Positions 42,976 through 51,025 of a DNA stretch of 64,000 nucleotides are shown one piece after another. The DNA is from Amycolatopsis sulphurea. GTDB taxonomy: Bacteria; Actinomycetota; Actinomycetes; Mycobacteriales; Pseudonocardiaceae. Position 1 is the stretch's first letter; every line of letters starts with the position of its first letter. Below the pieces are notes generated by a model that did no database searches, was not told where the DNA came from, and saw only the letters and a list, made by a program, of their open reading frames with translations. Position numbers and translations under genes: made by a program. The stretch spans positions 2,728,001-2,792,000 of the forward strand of contig NZ_PDJK01000002.1 in NCBI RefSeq assembly GCF_002564045.1, in the 5' to 3' direction.

Positions 42976-44121
42976 ACGCACCCGCCTTACGCTTCAGGTT
43001 CGTGACCACCATGTCCGCCACCCGCGCCGACAACTCACACGGATCAGCCCCACCAGCCCTCTTCGCATCGCTGGGAGTCAGCGACACATCGAATGACAGA
43101 TCATCTGCGACGCCTACGCTCACCCCGCAGAAACCGGTCTGAGTGCCCGCGTTGAACGTCGAAGCCGCGACAGCGGGAAACGCTTGAATGGGCGGCAGCT
43201 CTCGCCACACCTTGGACTGCGGTTTCGTGTTCTGGTACACCCCGCTTAGCCCCTGGTGGGTCTGCGTCGTATAGCCGACCGATAGGCCGGCGCCAGAGTC
43301 GATGTTGGCCCACCTGCACTCCGGACCGATTCCGGGGAGCGTGTCCGGTTTGCCCTGCGGGGCCGTGCCGAAGATCTGTGTGAGCTGGTCCGAGGCGAGC
43401 GCTTCCTGGCAGGGTTGCCCGGACAATACCGACGCGGGGAGCGGATGCTCAACTTTTGGCGCCCCGCTGTGCGGCAATGTCGCGGCAGCGGCCGACGATG
43501 ACGCTGACACCGGCGCGGAGCTGGCCGGAGCAGCATTCGGGTCGCCGGAACATCCTGCGGCCGACACTACCGCAGCCACGCCCAGAACGGCCGTGAGCGT
43601 TCGGCGCGTCATCACGCGAACCCCCCGTTCCGGCTCGGCCGCGTTCACGTCGCTCGATGCCTGCCCGTCCGACGCCTCGGTGATCCCCAACGCCTTTTCC
43701 AGCCGATTCACCAGCTCATCGGCATAGGCGAACTCCTCGTCGACCTGCTCTTTGCCCGTGACGAACGTGCCCTTCGGCTCACCCTGATTGACCAGCAGCT
43801 TGGTGTAACCGTTACTGCCAGGCTCGTCCGCCGGAGACGTGATCTGAGTCAGCCGGTGCGCTTTGGGCCGCATCAAGTCGAAGTGTTCGCGGACGGTTTT
43901 GGCCAGCTTGAGCATCGACAACGCGTCGTCACGGCTCATCGTGAACCCCGGACCACCCGGCGAACCACCCCCACCTGATGCACCGCCACCCACCGCGGCA
44001 CCTCCCGCGCCGAAAGCGTCGTTGATAGTGAACGCCAGCCCGTCAAGCCACCCCGGCCCCTGCGCAGATTGAGACACTGCCCCTACCCCTCCCGATGATC
44101 TACGCCCACCCAGCGGACAGT
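42930..44121. repeat. Left arm of the 1.19-kb inverted repeat
   Basis: Pairs with 45759-46950 (coordinates sum to 89880). Within the coding part I find a single difference (Gly versus Cys codon in the Gly-rich linker). Identity drops sharply on both sides. Confidence 0.88.
42974..44077 (-). CDS. ESX-like / DUF3558-type lipoprotein fusion, left copy
   Basis: The 367-residue product is identical to the right copy at 45803-46906 except for one residue. Residues 1-155 form a helical ESX-like part after a Gly-rich linker; then VMTRRTLTAVLGVAAVVSAA and the lipobox Cys begin a DUF3558-type lipoprotein domain with conserved Cys (CQEAL, ECRW, GFCGV). GTG 44077 has GGAGGGG before it. It stays intact although both neighbours in this copy are decayed, which suggests recent gene conversion. 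Confidence 0.75.
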   Translation of the reverse strand: MSQSAQGPGWLDGLAFTINDAFGAGGAAVGGGASGGGGSPGGPGFTMSRDDALSMLKLAKTVREHFDLMRPKAHRLTQITSPADEPGSNGYTKLLVNQGEPKGTFVTGKEQVDEEFAYADELVNRLEKALGITEASDGQASSDVNAAEPERGVRVMTRRTLTAVLGVAAVVSAAGCSGDPNAAPASSAPVSASSSAAAATLPHSGAPKVEHPLPASVLSGQPCQEALASDQLTQIFGTAPQGKPDTLPGIGPECRWANIDSGAGLSVGYTTQTHQGLSGVYQNTKPQSKVWRELPPIQAFPAVAASTFNAGTQTGFCGVSVGVADDLSFDVSLTPSDAKRAGGADPCELSARVADMVVTNLKRKAGA

Positions 44122-44186
44122 TGGTCCAGTCCATACGCACTTGCCGACCAGCACCGTAGCGGACCAGTCACACAGAGGTGGCAGTC

Positions 44187-44538
44187 TCACCGGAAAAGGA
44201 CGACCGTCACTCGGGAGACGGGGCCCGGGGCATCAGCGCGACCTGGCGTGGCCTCGTACTCGACCCACGCACGAGAATTGTCCGGACCGCCAGGCGCCAG
44301 CATCTCGTCATACGCTAGCCCCTGCGCAGCCAGCACATCAGCCGCCTGCCCCATCGTCCGCCGCAGCCACACCGCGCATATCGGCCGGGCGCGGCTCCCC
44401 ATGCTCAGCCAGCTTGTCGAACAGGCCGATCATCTTGGTCTGCAAATCGGCGGTCCGTCGCGCCCACAGCGCATGCTGACGGTAGTAGCCGCCGTACTCC
44501 AGCTCCGCACCATCGCCGGCACCACTCCATCCATCCAC
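44187..44538 (-). pseudogene. Decayed left copy of the small helical cassette gene
   Basis: It begins MDGWSGAGDGAELEYGGYYR, parallel to the right copy at 45326, and loses frame near 44390; AVWLRRTMGQAADVLAAQGL and AWVEYEA continue in another frame to 44187. Identity to the right copy is clearly lower than in the adjacent inverted-repeat core. Confidence 0.75.
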
Positions 44539-44539
44539 G

Positions 44540-45049
44540 CTAACGCTCCGAGCGCGGCGGCCAGGAAGCCCTCGTCGACGAGGTTCAGCGTGCCGTCGTT
44601 GAGCGGAGCCGTGAACACCACGATCTGATGGCCACCGATCAGGCCCGGAAGCTCGGCCACACTGTGGACCCTTCGACGCGGCTTGCTTGCCGCCAGCGTC
44701 GACCGTGCCCCGAACGCTTCGAACAGCTCCGCTGCGGCGTTGCCGATGGCTCCGCGCGGATGACCAGGCTCTTCCCGTGATGGGTGGCCGCGTCGAACCG
44801 GCTGCGGGGTTGCGCGTGGTTGTCTCGGAAGCGAACCAAGATCGGCCATCGCCGGTGTTGGGCGGGGACCGCGGAGATGATCCGCTCGGACACGGGTGCG
44901 GCGTGCTCGCCCCGGGCCACCTGCCAGAGTGACCCCCGCAGGAGCCGCGGCATCCGGCCCGGTGTCGCTCGGTCCGGCGGCACGAATATCTCGTGTGGCT
45001 CGCCGCCGGTCGTCAAGCTGTGCGACGGCTTGCCGTGGACCGGGATCAA
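44540..45049 (-). pseudogene. Possible decayed gene, unknown
   Basis: Two minus-strand segments in different frames look protein-like: MPRLLRGSLWQVARGEHAAP to about 44770, then NAAAELFEAFGARSTLAASK to FLAAALGALAWMDG near 44540. A frameshift near 44750 would join them. No family is recognised and the call is weak. It borders the att-like remnant on the right. Confidence 0.3.
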
Positions 45050-45050
45050 C

Positions 45051-45069
45051 TGAGACTAAGAATGCGACC
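45051..45069. promoter_or_regulatory. Arm-type site pair, remnant (integrase side)
   Basis: TGAGACT (45051-45057) and TGCGACC (45063-45069), 12 bp apart, are degenerate reverse copies of the GGTCTCA boxes of the intact element, 61 bp from the att-like core at 45131. Confidence 0.5.
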
Positions 45070-45075
45070 AAGACG

Positions 45076-45117
45076 GGAACCGCCGGTCGGCTCGAAGCCA
45101 AGCCGACCGGCGGTTCC
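45076..45117 (-). terminator. Relic tRNA-type terminator hairpin
   Basis: Perfect 17-bp arms (45076-45092, 45101-45117; GGAACCGCCGGTCGGCT) with an 8-nt loop. It has the same place relative to the att-like core as the hairpin after tRNA-Ser(GGA) at 50129-50170, and shares GCCGGTCG with it. Confidence 0.7.
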
Positions 45118-45130
45118 GCTGATTAACGCT

Positions 45131-45185
45131 GCGGAGAATACAGGATTCGAATCTGCGAGGGCGTGAACCCAATACGCTTTCCAAG
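45131..45185 (-). repeat. att-like remnant: 3' half of tRNA-Ser(GGA)
   Basis: 55 bp matching 50184-50238 with three mismatches, in direct orientation. It covers the tRNA from the anticodon loop to the 3' end and stops there, like the att core of the intact element. The 5' half of the tRNA is missing. Confidence 0.88.
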
Positions 45186-45278
45186 TCTGCTCACGGGTGT
45201 TCACCGGGGTCTCGGGTTGTGCAGGCGCAGGTCAGCGTGTTGTGCGCCGGTCCGGGAATGCCTGTGGACGGGGGTGAA

Positions 45279-45297
45279 TGAGACTAGGACTGAGACA
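45279..45297. promoter_or_regulatory. Arm-type site pair, distal side of the remnant
   Basis: TGAGACT (45279-45285) and TGAGACA (45291-45297), 12 bp apart, 94 bp inside the att-like core. The intact element has its distal pair 97 bp inside attR. Confidence 0.5.
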
Positions 45298-45325
45298 AGG
45301 GCGGCGGGGACGCTAACGTGGAGGA

Positions 45326-45673
45326 ATGGACGGACCGAGCGATGGCGGCGACGGCGCGGAGCCGAGTAGCGGAGACTACTACCGTCGGCACGCGTTGAGC
45401 GCGCGCCGGATCGCCGAGGTACAGCCCGATTTCATCCGCTTGCTCGACAAGTTGGCCGAGTACGGGGAACTTCCCCCGGCTGGTCTGCGCGAAGGGGCGG
45501 TGTGGTTGCACCAGACGATGGGGCAGGCGGCTGATGTGCTGGCTGCGCAGGGGCTGGCGTATGACGAGATGCTGGCGGCTGGTGGTCCGGATGATTCCCG
45601 GGCGTGGGTCGAATACGAGGCGATGACGCGCCGGCATGCGGAGTTGATGCCGAGGGAGCGGCCTCACGAGTGA
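45326..45673 (+). CDS. Small helical ESX-cassette protein
   Basis: A 115-residue helical protein (YYRRHALSARRIAEVQPDFI, then RLLDKLAEYGELPPAGLREG and TMGQAADVLAAQGLAYDEML). GTGGAGGA precedes the ATG. A frameshifted copy exists at 44187-44538 in the opposite direction. It is the first gene of the cassette, 129 bp before the ESX/lipoprotein gene. No named family is recognised; similar short proteins accompany ESX substrates in Pseudonocardiales, which is the basis for the label. Confidence 0.65.
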   Translation: MDGPSDGGDGAEPSSGDYYRRHALSARRIAEVQPDFIRLLDKLAEYGELPPAGLREGAVWLHQTMGQAADVLAAQGLAYDEMLAAGGPDDSRAWVEYEAMTRRHAELMPRERPHE

Positions 45674-45758
45674 CGGTGGTCCTTTTCCGGTGAAACTGCC
45701 GCCCCTGTGTGGCTGGTCCGCTACGGTATTCGTCGGCAAGCGGATACATGCGGGACAA

Positions 45759-46950
45759 ATTGCCCGTTGGGTGGGCGTAGATCATCGGGAGGGGTAGGGG
45801 CAGTGTCTCAATCTGCGCAGGGGCCGGGGTGGCTTGACGGGCTGGCGTTCACTATCAACGACGCTTTCGGCGCGGGAGGTGCCGCGGTGTGTGGCGGTGC
45901 ATCAGGTGGGGGTGGTTCGCCGGGTGGTCCGGGGTTCACGATGAGCCGTGACGACGCGTTGTCGATGCTCAAGCTGGCCAAAACCGTCCGCGAACACTTC
46001 GACTTGATGCGGCCCAAAGCGCACCGGCTGACTCAGATCACGTCTCCGGCGGACGAGCCTGGCAGTAACGGTTACACCAAGCTGCTGGTCAATCAGGGTG
46101 AGCCGAAGGGCACGTTCGTCACGGGCAAAGAGCAGGTCGACGAGGAGTTCGCCTATGCCGATGAGCTGGTGAATCGGCTGGAAAAGGCGTTGGGGATCAC
46201 CGAGGCGTCGGACGGGCAGGCATCGAGCGACGTGAACGCGGCCGAGCCGGAACGGGGGGTTCGCGTGATGACGCGCCGAACGCTCACGGCCGTTCTGGGC
46301 GTGGCTGCGGTAGTGTCGGCCGCAGGATGTTCCGGCGACCCGAATGCTGCTCCGGCCAGCTCCGCGCCGGTGTCAGCGTCATCGTCGGCCGCTGCCGCGA
46401 CATTGCCGCACAGCGGGGCGCCAAAAGTTGAGCATCCGCTCCCCGCGTCGGTATTGTCCGGGCAACCCTGCCAGGAAGCGCTCGCCTCGGACCAGCTCAC
46501 ACAGATCTTCGGCACGGCCCCGCAGGGCAAACCGGACACGCTCCCCGGAATCGGTCCGGAGTGCAGGTGGGCCAACATCGACTCTGGCGCCGGCCTATCG
46601 GTCGGCTATACGACGCAGACCCACCAGGGGCTAAGCGGGGTGTACCAGAACACGAAACCGCAGTCCAAGGTGTGGCGAGAGCTGCCGCCCATTCAAGCGT
46701 TTCCCGCTGTCGCGGCTTCGACGTTCAACGCGGGCACTCAGACCGGTTTCTGCGGGGTGAGCGTAGGCGTCGCAGATGATCTGTCATTCGATGTGTCGCT
46801 GACTCCCAGCGATGCGAAGAGGGCTGGTGGGGCTGATCCGTGTGAGTTGTCGGCGCGGGTGGCGGACATGGTGGTCACGAACCTGAAGCGTAAGGCGGGT
46901 GCGTGATGTCGTTCTTCGATGTGCTCGGCGACGCGGCGAAAGCCGTCGGC
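45759..46950. repeat. Right arm of the 1.19-kb inverted repeat
   Basis: The reverse complement of 42930-44121, almost perfect. It covers the whole ESX/lipoprotein gene and the first 15 codons of the PPE-like gene. Confidence 0.88.
45803..46906 (+). CDS. ESX-like / DUF3558-type lipoprotein fusion, right copy
   Basis: A 367-residue product. Residues 1-155: Gly-rich linker, then helices (MSRDDALSMLKLAKTVREHF; ADELVNRLEKALGITEASDG) as in ESX-associated proteins. From about residue 154 a full lipoprotein signal (MTRRTLTAVLGVAAVVSAAG then Cys) leads into a DUF3558-type domain. A GGGGGG stands five bases before an in-frame GTG-ATG at the signal start (46266-46271), so the lipoprotein could also be made separately. 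GTG 45803 has GGAGGGG upstream. The stop overlaps the next start by one base. Confidence 0.75.
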   Translation: MSQSAQGPGWLDGLAFTINDAFGAGGAAVCGGASGGGGSPGGPGFTMSRDDALSMLKLAKTVREHFDLMRPKAHRLTQITSPADEPGSNGYTKLLVNQGEPKGTFVTGKEQVDEEFAYADELVNRLEKALGITEASDGQASSDVNAAEPERGVRVMTRRTLTAVLGVAAVVSAAGCSGDPNAAPASSAPVSASSSAAAATLPHSGAPKVEHPLPASVLSGQPCQEALASDQLTQIFGTAPQGKPDTLPGIGPECRWANIDSGAGLSVGYTTQTHQGLSGVYQNTKPQSKVWRELPPIQAFPAVAASTFNAGTQTGFCGVSVGVADDLSFDVSLTPSDAKRAGGADPCELSARVADMVVTNLKRKAGA

Positions 46951-48305
46951 GAGGCGCTGGAGGACGCCGGGGAGTGGATCGAGGACCGGGCGAGGACGTC
47001 GGGAACTGGTTCGGTGACCTCTACCACGGCAACCTCGGCGACAACGCTGTTCCGGCTCCGGAGCTGGTGGCGAAGATCCTGGCCAGCCAGGGCGCGCAGA
47101 GCTGGCATCAGAGCGCGCAGCGGGCCACTCAGCTCGCGGGGAAACACGATGAGGCAGCAGCGTTGGTGCAGCAGTTGAGCGCGGGGCTCGAGTCGGCGTG
47201 GACCGGCGGCGGGGCCGACGCGGCGCAGGCACGGATCAAGCCATTCGCCGACGCGACCACCGCGGCCGCCACGACCTACACCGGCAACGGCCAGAACCTG
47301 ACCGATCTCGCGCACGGGTTCGACAGCATGAAGCAGAGCCTGCAGCCGATGCCGGGTACTCCGCCGCACAAGAACTTCTGGGACGAAGCGACGTGGTGGA
47401 ACACCGACACCGAAGACCAGATCAACCAGTACAACAAGACTGTCCAGGAGAACCTGGACAAGTACCAGGGCTACACCCAGCACGCCCAGAACAGCGGGCA
47501 AACCCTCGCCACCGACTACGGCACGGTGACGGCGTTCGACGGTGATGTGACCCTGTCCAAGCCGGACACGAAAACGACCGGCGGCCCGGACGACGGACAC
47601 GGACCCGACAGCCGTTCCCGGTCCGGATTCGGGCCGTCGCACACCGGCGGAGGGCCGACGAGCACCTTCACCCCGAACCACCCCGGCAGCGCGCCTCTCC
47701 CGTCCGGTCCCGGCAGCGCGCCGCCCCCGGACGGCCCGGGCGCCCCCTTCGTGGGCTACCGGCCGCCGGACTACCCAGGCAGCACCGGGCCGGGCGACAC
47801 GACCACCACGTCCGGATGGACGCCACCGTCGATCGACCGGCCGGGTGGACCCGGGTGGACGCCACCGACGATGCCAGACGCCAACAGCAGCTGGAACAAC
47901 ACCGGAGGCGGCTCGTCGGCGGGATTCAGCGGCGGATTCGGCCCGATCGGCGGATCAGCAGGCGGGTTCGGCCCGACCGGCGGCACGGGTGGTTCGGCCG
48001 GCGGCATGGGCGGCCGGGCCGGAGGTAGTGCCGGTGTGGGTTCGGGTGCGGTCGCCGGGGAGGGAGCCGGAGCGCGCGGCGCGGCGAACGCGGCGGCGGC
48101 CCGGGGCGCGGCCGGGGCCAAAGGATCGTCCGGAATGGGCGGCATGGGCGCCGGCGGCAAGGGCAAAGGTGAGGAGGACAAGGAACACCAACGGAAATAC
48201 TTGCTGGACGACGATTCCGCGTTCGACATCACCGACGACGAGGACGGCCGCCTCCGCGACCCGCGCACCGGACTCCCGCCCACACCCCCGACCATCGGCG
48301 GCTGA
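46906..48305 (+). CDS. PPE-like ESX substrate, frameshifted near its start
   Basis: From ATG 46906 the frame reads MSFFDVLGDAAKAVGEALED, GEWIEDRA and then derails; the frame that continues (NWFGDLYHGNLGDNAVPAPE ... SAWTGGGADAAQARIKPFAD ... NQYNKTVQENLDKYQG) is offset by one base near 46990. The left copy has GGGCC where this copy has GGGC, so one C appears lost. The body is a PPE/WXG-like helical region with a W-x-G turn, then a long Gly/Pro-rich tail and an acidic C-terminus. An alternative start at 46899 keeps the main frame open. It could be inactive, a sequencing error, or rescued by recoding. Confidence 0.65.
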
Positions 48306-48314
48306 GACACCACG

Positions 48315-49069
48315 ATGACGATCCTCGATCGGCCGGTGCGCATCCCGCGCCCGGCATTCTTCATCGCCTGGGACCACGCCGAAGGCGGCAAGCTGCCCGC
48401 GGTCGTCGCCCCGGACGACGCCTACGCCACCACGGACTTCTCCCGAGAGCTGGAACAACGCACAATGTCCCGGTTCGAGGCGCTGCGACTGGCCACACCG
48501 GACGGACGGCTGACCCCGCAGTTCCGGGCCACGCTGGAACTGCTCGCCGCGCCCGAACGGGAACTGTACGCCTGGACCGCACTGGTCAACCGGCCCGAGG
48601 ACAACGGCGCCGTGCTCGTCGCCTCCGCAGGACGCGACGCGGTCCGACTGATCACCGACCACCGCTCCATCCAGCTCGACCCCATCCCGGCACACGAACT
48701 CGCCGCAAGCCTGGCCGACACCCTGCCCAACTACCCGCCCGCCAGGATCGGCCACCTGCGGATGCCGATGACCTACCTCGACGGCCGCACTGCAGACCCG
48801 CTATCAGAAGCATCCGGCCACGCCGACCAGATCCGTCACCTCTCGCGCGCCGAACGCGCCGGCGTGCACAAGCTCTACGCCGCCGTCCGGTCCACCGGCG
48901 ACCGCATCCGCAGCACCCCCCGCTCACCGTCTACGACCTCACCCGGGCCGGCCGCATCTTCTCGTTCACCAGCACCGACAACAACGGCGGCGAAGAAGTC
49001 ACCATGTGGCCCGGCAGCCGTGCCACCCTCATCGATGCCCTCACCGTCACCCTCAACGGACTCGCCTGA
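48315..49069 (+). pseudogene. EspG-like ESX secretion-associated protein, frameshifted
   Basis: The first ~200 residues (FFIAWDHAEGGKLPAVVAPD; LYAWTALVNRPEDNGAVLVA) fit the EspG family of cytosolic chaperones for PE/PPE-type substrates. At a run of six C (about 48917-48922) the frame breaks; shifted by one base, LTVYDLTRAGRIFSFTSTDN and DALTVTLNGLA complete the family C-terminus, with a stop at 49067-49069. It follows the PPE-like gene by 9 bp, the expected substrate/chaperone order. Confidence 0.75.
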
Positions 49070-49194
49070 GGACCTCGGCAGTCAACAAATTCTGAACCGG
49101 CCACCCGTGACGTTCTGCGGCTTGCGCCCGGCCTTAAGCAGGAGCCATGGCCGCTGGGCAAGCCTGGCGCGACCACAGATCTGTTCAAGGCCTA

Positions 49195-50092
49195 GCCGTT
49201 CGGCACCGCCCAGCGCGGCCGCTGGGCGGACGTGACGCTCATGTTCGTGTCCGTGATCATCGGGGCGGTGCCTCGGATGGGCATGACCGTGTCGCTGCAG
49301 GAGCTGCGCAAGGAACTGCACCGCCGCACCAAGGTGATCCGCGGCCTGCCGGAGTCGGTGTGCCCGGACAACAAGGTCACCCCGGAACTGGCTGCACGCA
49401 AGGACTTGCGGCTCGCGCCGATCGTGGTCGGGGTGGACGAGAGCCAGGTGTGGTTCGAGCACAAGGAACACGAGTTCGAGGAGATCTGCACCGACCTGGT
49501 CAAGCGCGGCCCCGCGCTGGGCGTCATCCTGATCCTGGCCACCTAGCGCCCGGACGCGAAGTCGCTGCCCATCAGCATTTCCGCCAGCGCCATCCTGCGC
49601 TACTGCCTGAAAGTCCAGGGACAGACTGAAAACGACATGGTCCTCGGCGCCAGCCAGTACAAGAACGGCGTCCGGGCAACGATGTTCACCCGCTCCGACC
49701 GCGGCATCGGCTACCTGGCCGGGGAGGGCGACGACGCCAAGATCGTGCGCAGCGTCTACCAGGACGCCACCGAAGCCAAGAAATCGTCGCCGGAGCCCGC
49801 GTCCGCCGGGAGGCGATCGGCAACATCACCGGCTACGCCGCAGGGGAGGAAGTCGACGTCGAGGCCGCCCGCCTGGACCCGCTCGCCGACACGCTGGCGG
49901 TGTTCGAGCGCGGCGAGGACAAGCTGTGGTCGGACGTCATCGTTGGCCGCCTCGCAGACCTCCGGCCGAGTCAGTATGGCGGCTGGACGGCGCAGAACCT
50001 CGCGAGGCGTCGCGCACCGGGTCAACGGACTGCTGTGGGCACGGCCGGCCAAGCCGAAGGCGGGTGGGCAGAACGAGCCGAACGCGGCCTAA
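49195..50092 (+). pseudogene. Relic of an FtsK/TraB-type transfer ATPase
   Basis: A C-terminal fragment of the translocase typical of actinomycete conjugative elements: WADVTLMFVSVIIGA, IVVGVDESQVWFEH, LVKRGPALGVILILAT, then a TAG at 49543 where CAG (Gln) is expected before RPDAKSLP, then LRYCLKVQGQTENDMVLGAS and DRGIGYLAGEGDDAKIV. A one-base loss near 49785 shifts the frame; IGNITGYAAGEEVDVEAARL continues. The N-terminal part with Walker A is gone. Confidence 0.85.
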
Positions 50093-50103
50093 CCGGTACC
50101 AGC

Positions 50104-50122
50104 TGAGACCAAAAATGAGACC
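50104..50122. promoter_or_regulatory. Arm-type site pair beside tRNA-Ser(GGA)
   Basis: TGAGACC at 50104-50110 and 50116-50122 (12-bp period), the reverse of GGTCTCA, 62 bp from the tRNA end. Same layout as beside int in the intact element. Confidence 0.55.
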
Positions 50123-50128
50123 AAGACG

Positions 50129-50170
50129 GGAAACGCCGGTCGCCCCAAGCTTCGGGCGACCGGCGTTTCC
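50129..50170 (-). terminator. Terminator hairpin of tRNA-Ser(GGA)
   Basis: Perfect 17-bp arms (50129-50145 GGAAACGCCGGTCGCCC and 50154-50170) with an 8-nt loop, 15 bp after the tRNA 3' end. Confidence 0.75.
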
Positions 50171-50184
50171 GCTGGTTACTGCAG

Positions 50185-50269
50185 CGGAGGATACAGGATT
50201 CGAACCTGCGAGGGCGTGAACCCAACACGCTTTCCAAGCGTGCGCCTTAGGCCGCTCGGCCAATCCTCC
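50185..50269 (-). tRNA. tRNA-Ser (GGA)
   Basis: An 85-nt serine tRNA: acceptor GGAGGAT/ATCCTCC, discriminator G, long variable arm, T-loop TTCGAAT, anticodon loop CTTGGAAA region with anticodon GGA. It is intact; a 3'-half copy lies at 45131-45185. Confidence 0.95.
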
Positions 50270-50401
50270 GTGGGGAAGAATACCGGACGGGCACGGGCGC
50301 TCGGCAGGTGGTCCTGCCCTGCCGAAACGGTACTCGGGCCGCGGTGGTGACGACCCGCGCCGACGCAGGACGGCTGGCTGCTGCCGAAGGGTCGCCGGCA
50401 T

Positions 50402-50750
50402 GGCCGACGATGGGGGCTGCCGGTGCTCGGCGGCCACGGGCCGACGACGGGGGCTGCCGGTGCTCGGTGGCGTGGCCGACGACGGGCTGCCGGTGCCCCG
50501 GACGTGGTGCCAGTGCCGTCGAGTTGCCGAGACACCAGCACCCGCTGTGCCGAGACGCCAGCACCCGCTGTGCCGAGACGCCAGCACCCGCTGTGCCGAG
50601 ACGTCAGCGCCCGTCGAGTTGCCGAGACACCAGCACCCGCTGTGCCGAGACGCCAGCACCCGCTGTGCCGAGACGTCAGCGCCCGTCGAGTTGCCGAGAC
50701 ACCAGCACCCGCTGTGCCGAGACGCCAGCACCCGCAGTGCCGTCATTTGC
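50402..50750. repeat. Nested tandem repeats, 36-bp and 23/72-bp units
   Basis: Three copies of a GGCCGACGACGGGGGCTGCC-type unit lie at about 50402, 50438 and 50475. From 50518 a 23-bp unit (CTGTGCCGAGACGCCAGC...) is arrayed in a higher-order pattern headed by GTCGAGTTGCCGAGACACC at 50518, 50613 and 50685 (95 and 72 bp apart). No gene is seen from 50270 to 51025. Confidence 0.85.
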
Positions 50751-50804
50751 CCGCCGAGTTGCCTGCCCCGGCGATACCGCTGCCACCGCGCCCCATCCCG
50801 GCCG

Positions 50805-50990
50805 GAGCCAGGGTCCCGGCAAAGCTGGTCGAGGGCCGTGATCAGCAGGGAGAGCCGTGGCTGCCCGACCGGTTTCGGGTCCGTGAAGGGGCCCTTCACG
50901 GACTCAGAGTCCGTGAAGGGCCCCCTCACAGCCCTCCGCCCACCTGCGCAGGGCCCTCCACGCCGACGTTGCCGACCCCCTGCCGGCCGG
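50805..50990. repeat. Composite repeat with palindrome copy 5
   Basis: CCCGGCAAAGCTGGTCGAGG and GTGATCAGCAGGGAGAGCC precede CTGCCCGACCGGTTTCGGGT and the 47-bp palindrome (50883-50929, one mismatch in the last arm); the trailing flank resembles that at 11573. It lies between converging transcription units. Confidence 0.8.
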
Positions 50991-51025
50991 AGCCGTCAGC
51001 GCCCGCGTTCTCCGGTCAGGCCCGC

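Larger units (their letters stand above)
45131..50238. mobile_element. Remnant integrative element at tRNA-Ser(GGA) carrying an ESX cassette
   Basis: A 5.1-kb segment between att-like direct repeats. Right of it lie arm-type boxes, a terminator hairpin and intact tRNA-Ser(GGA). Inside are the ESX-like cassette and a broken FtsK-type transfer gene. Integrase, Xis and Rep genes are missing. A second set of arm boxes and hairpin left of 45131 indicates another element was stacked there. Confidence 0.65.

Noticed and set aside
44687..45053. Integrase remnant on the plus strand left of the arm sites
   Set aside because: The stacked-element model predicts one here, but no catalytic motif (R, HxxR, Y) is visible in any plus-strand frame.
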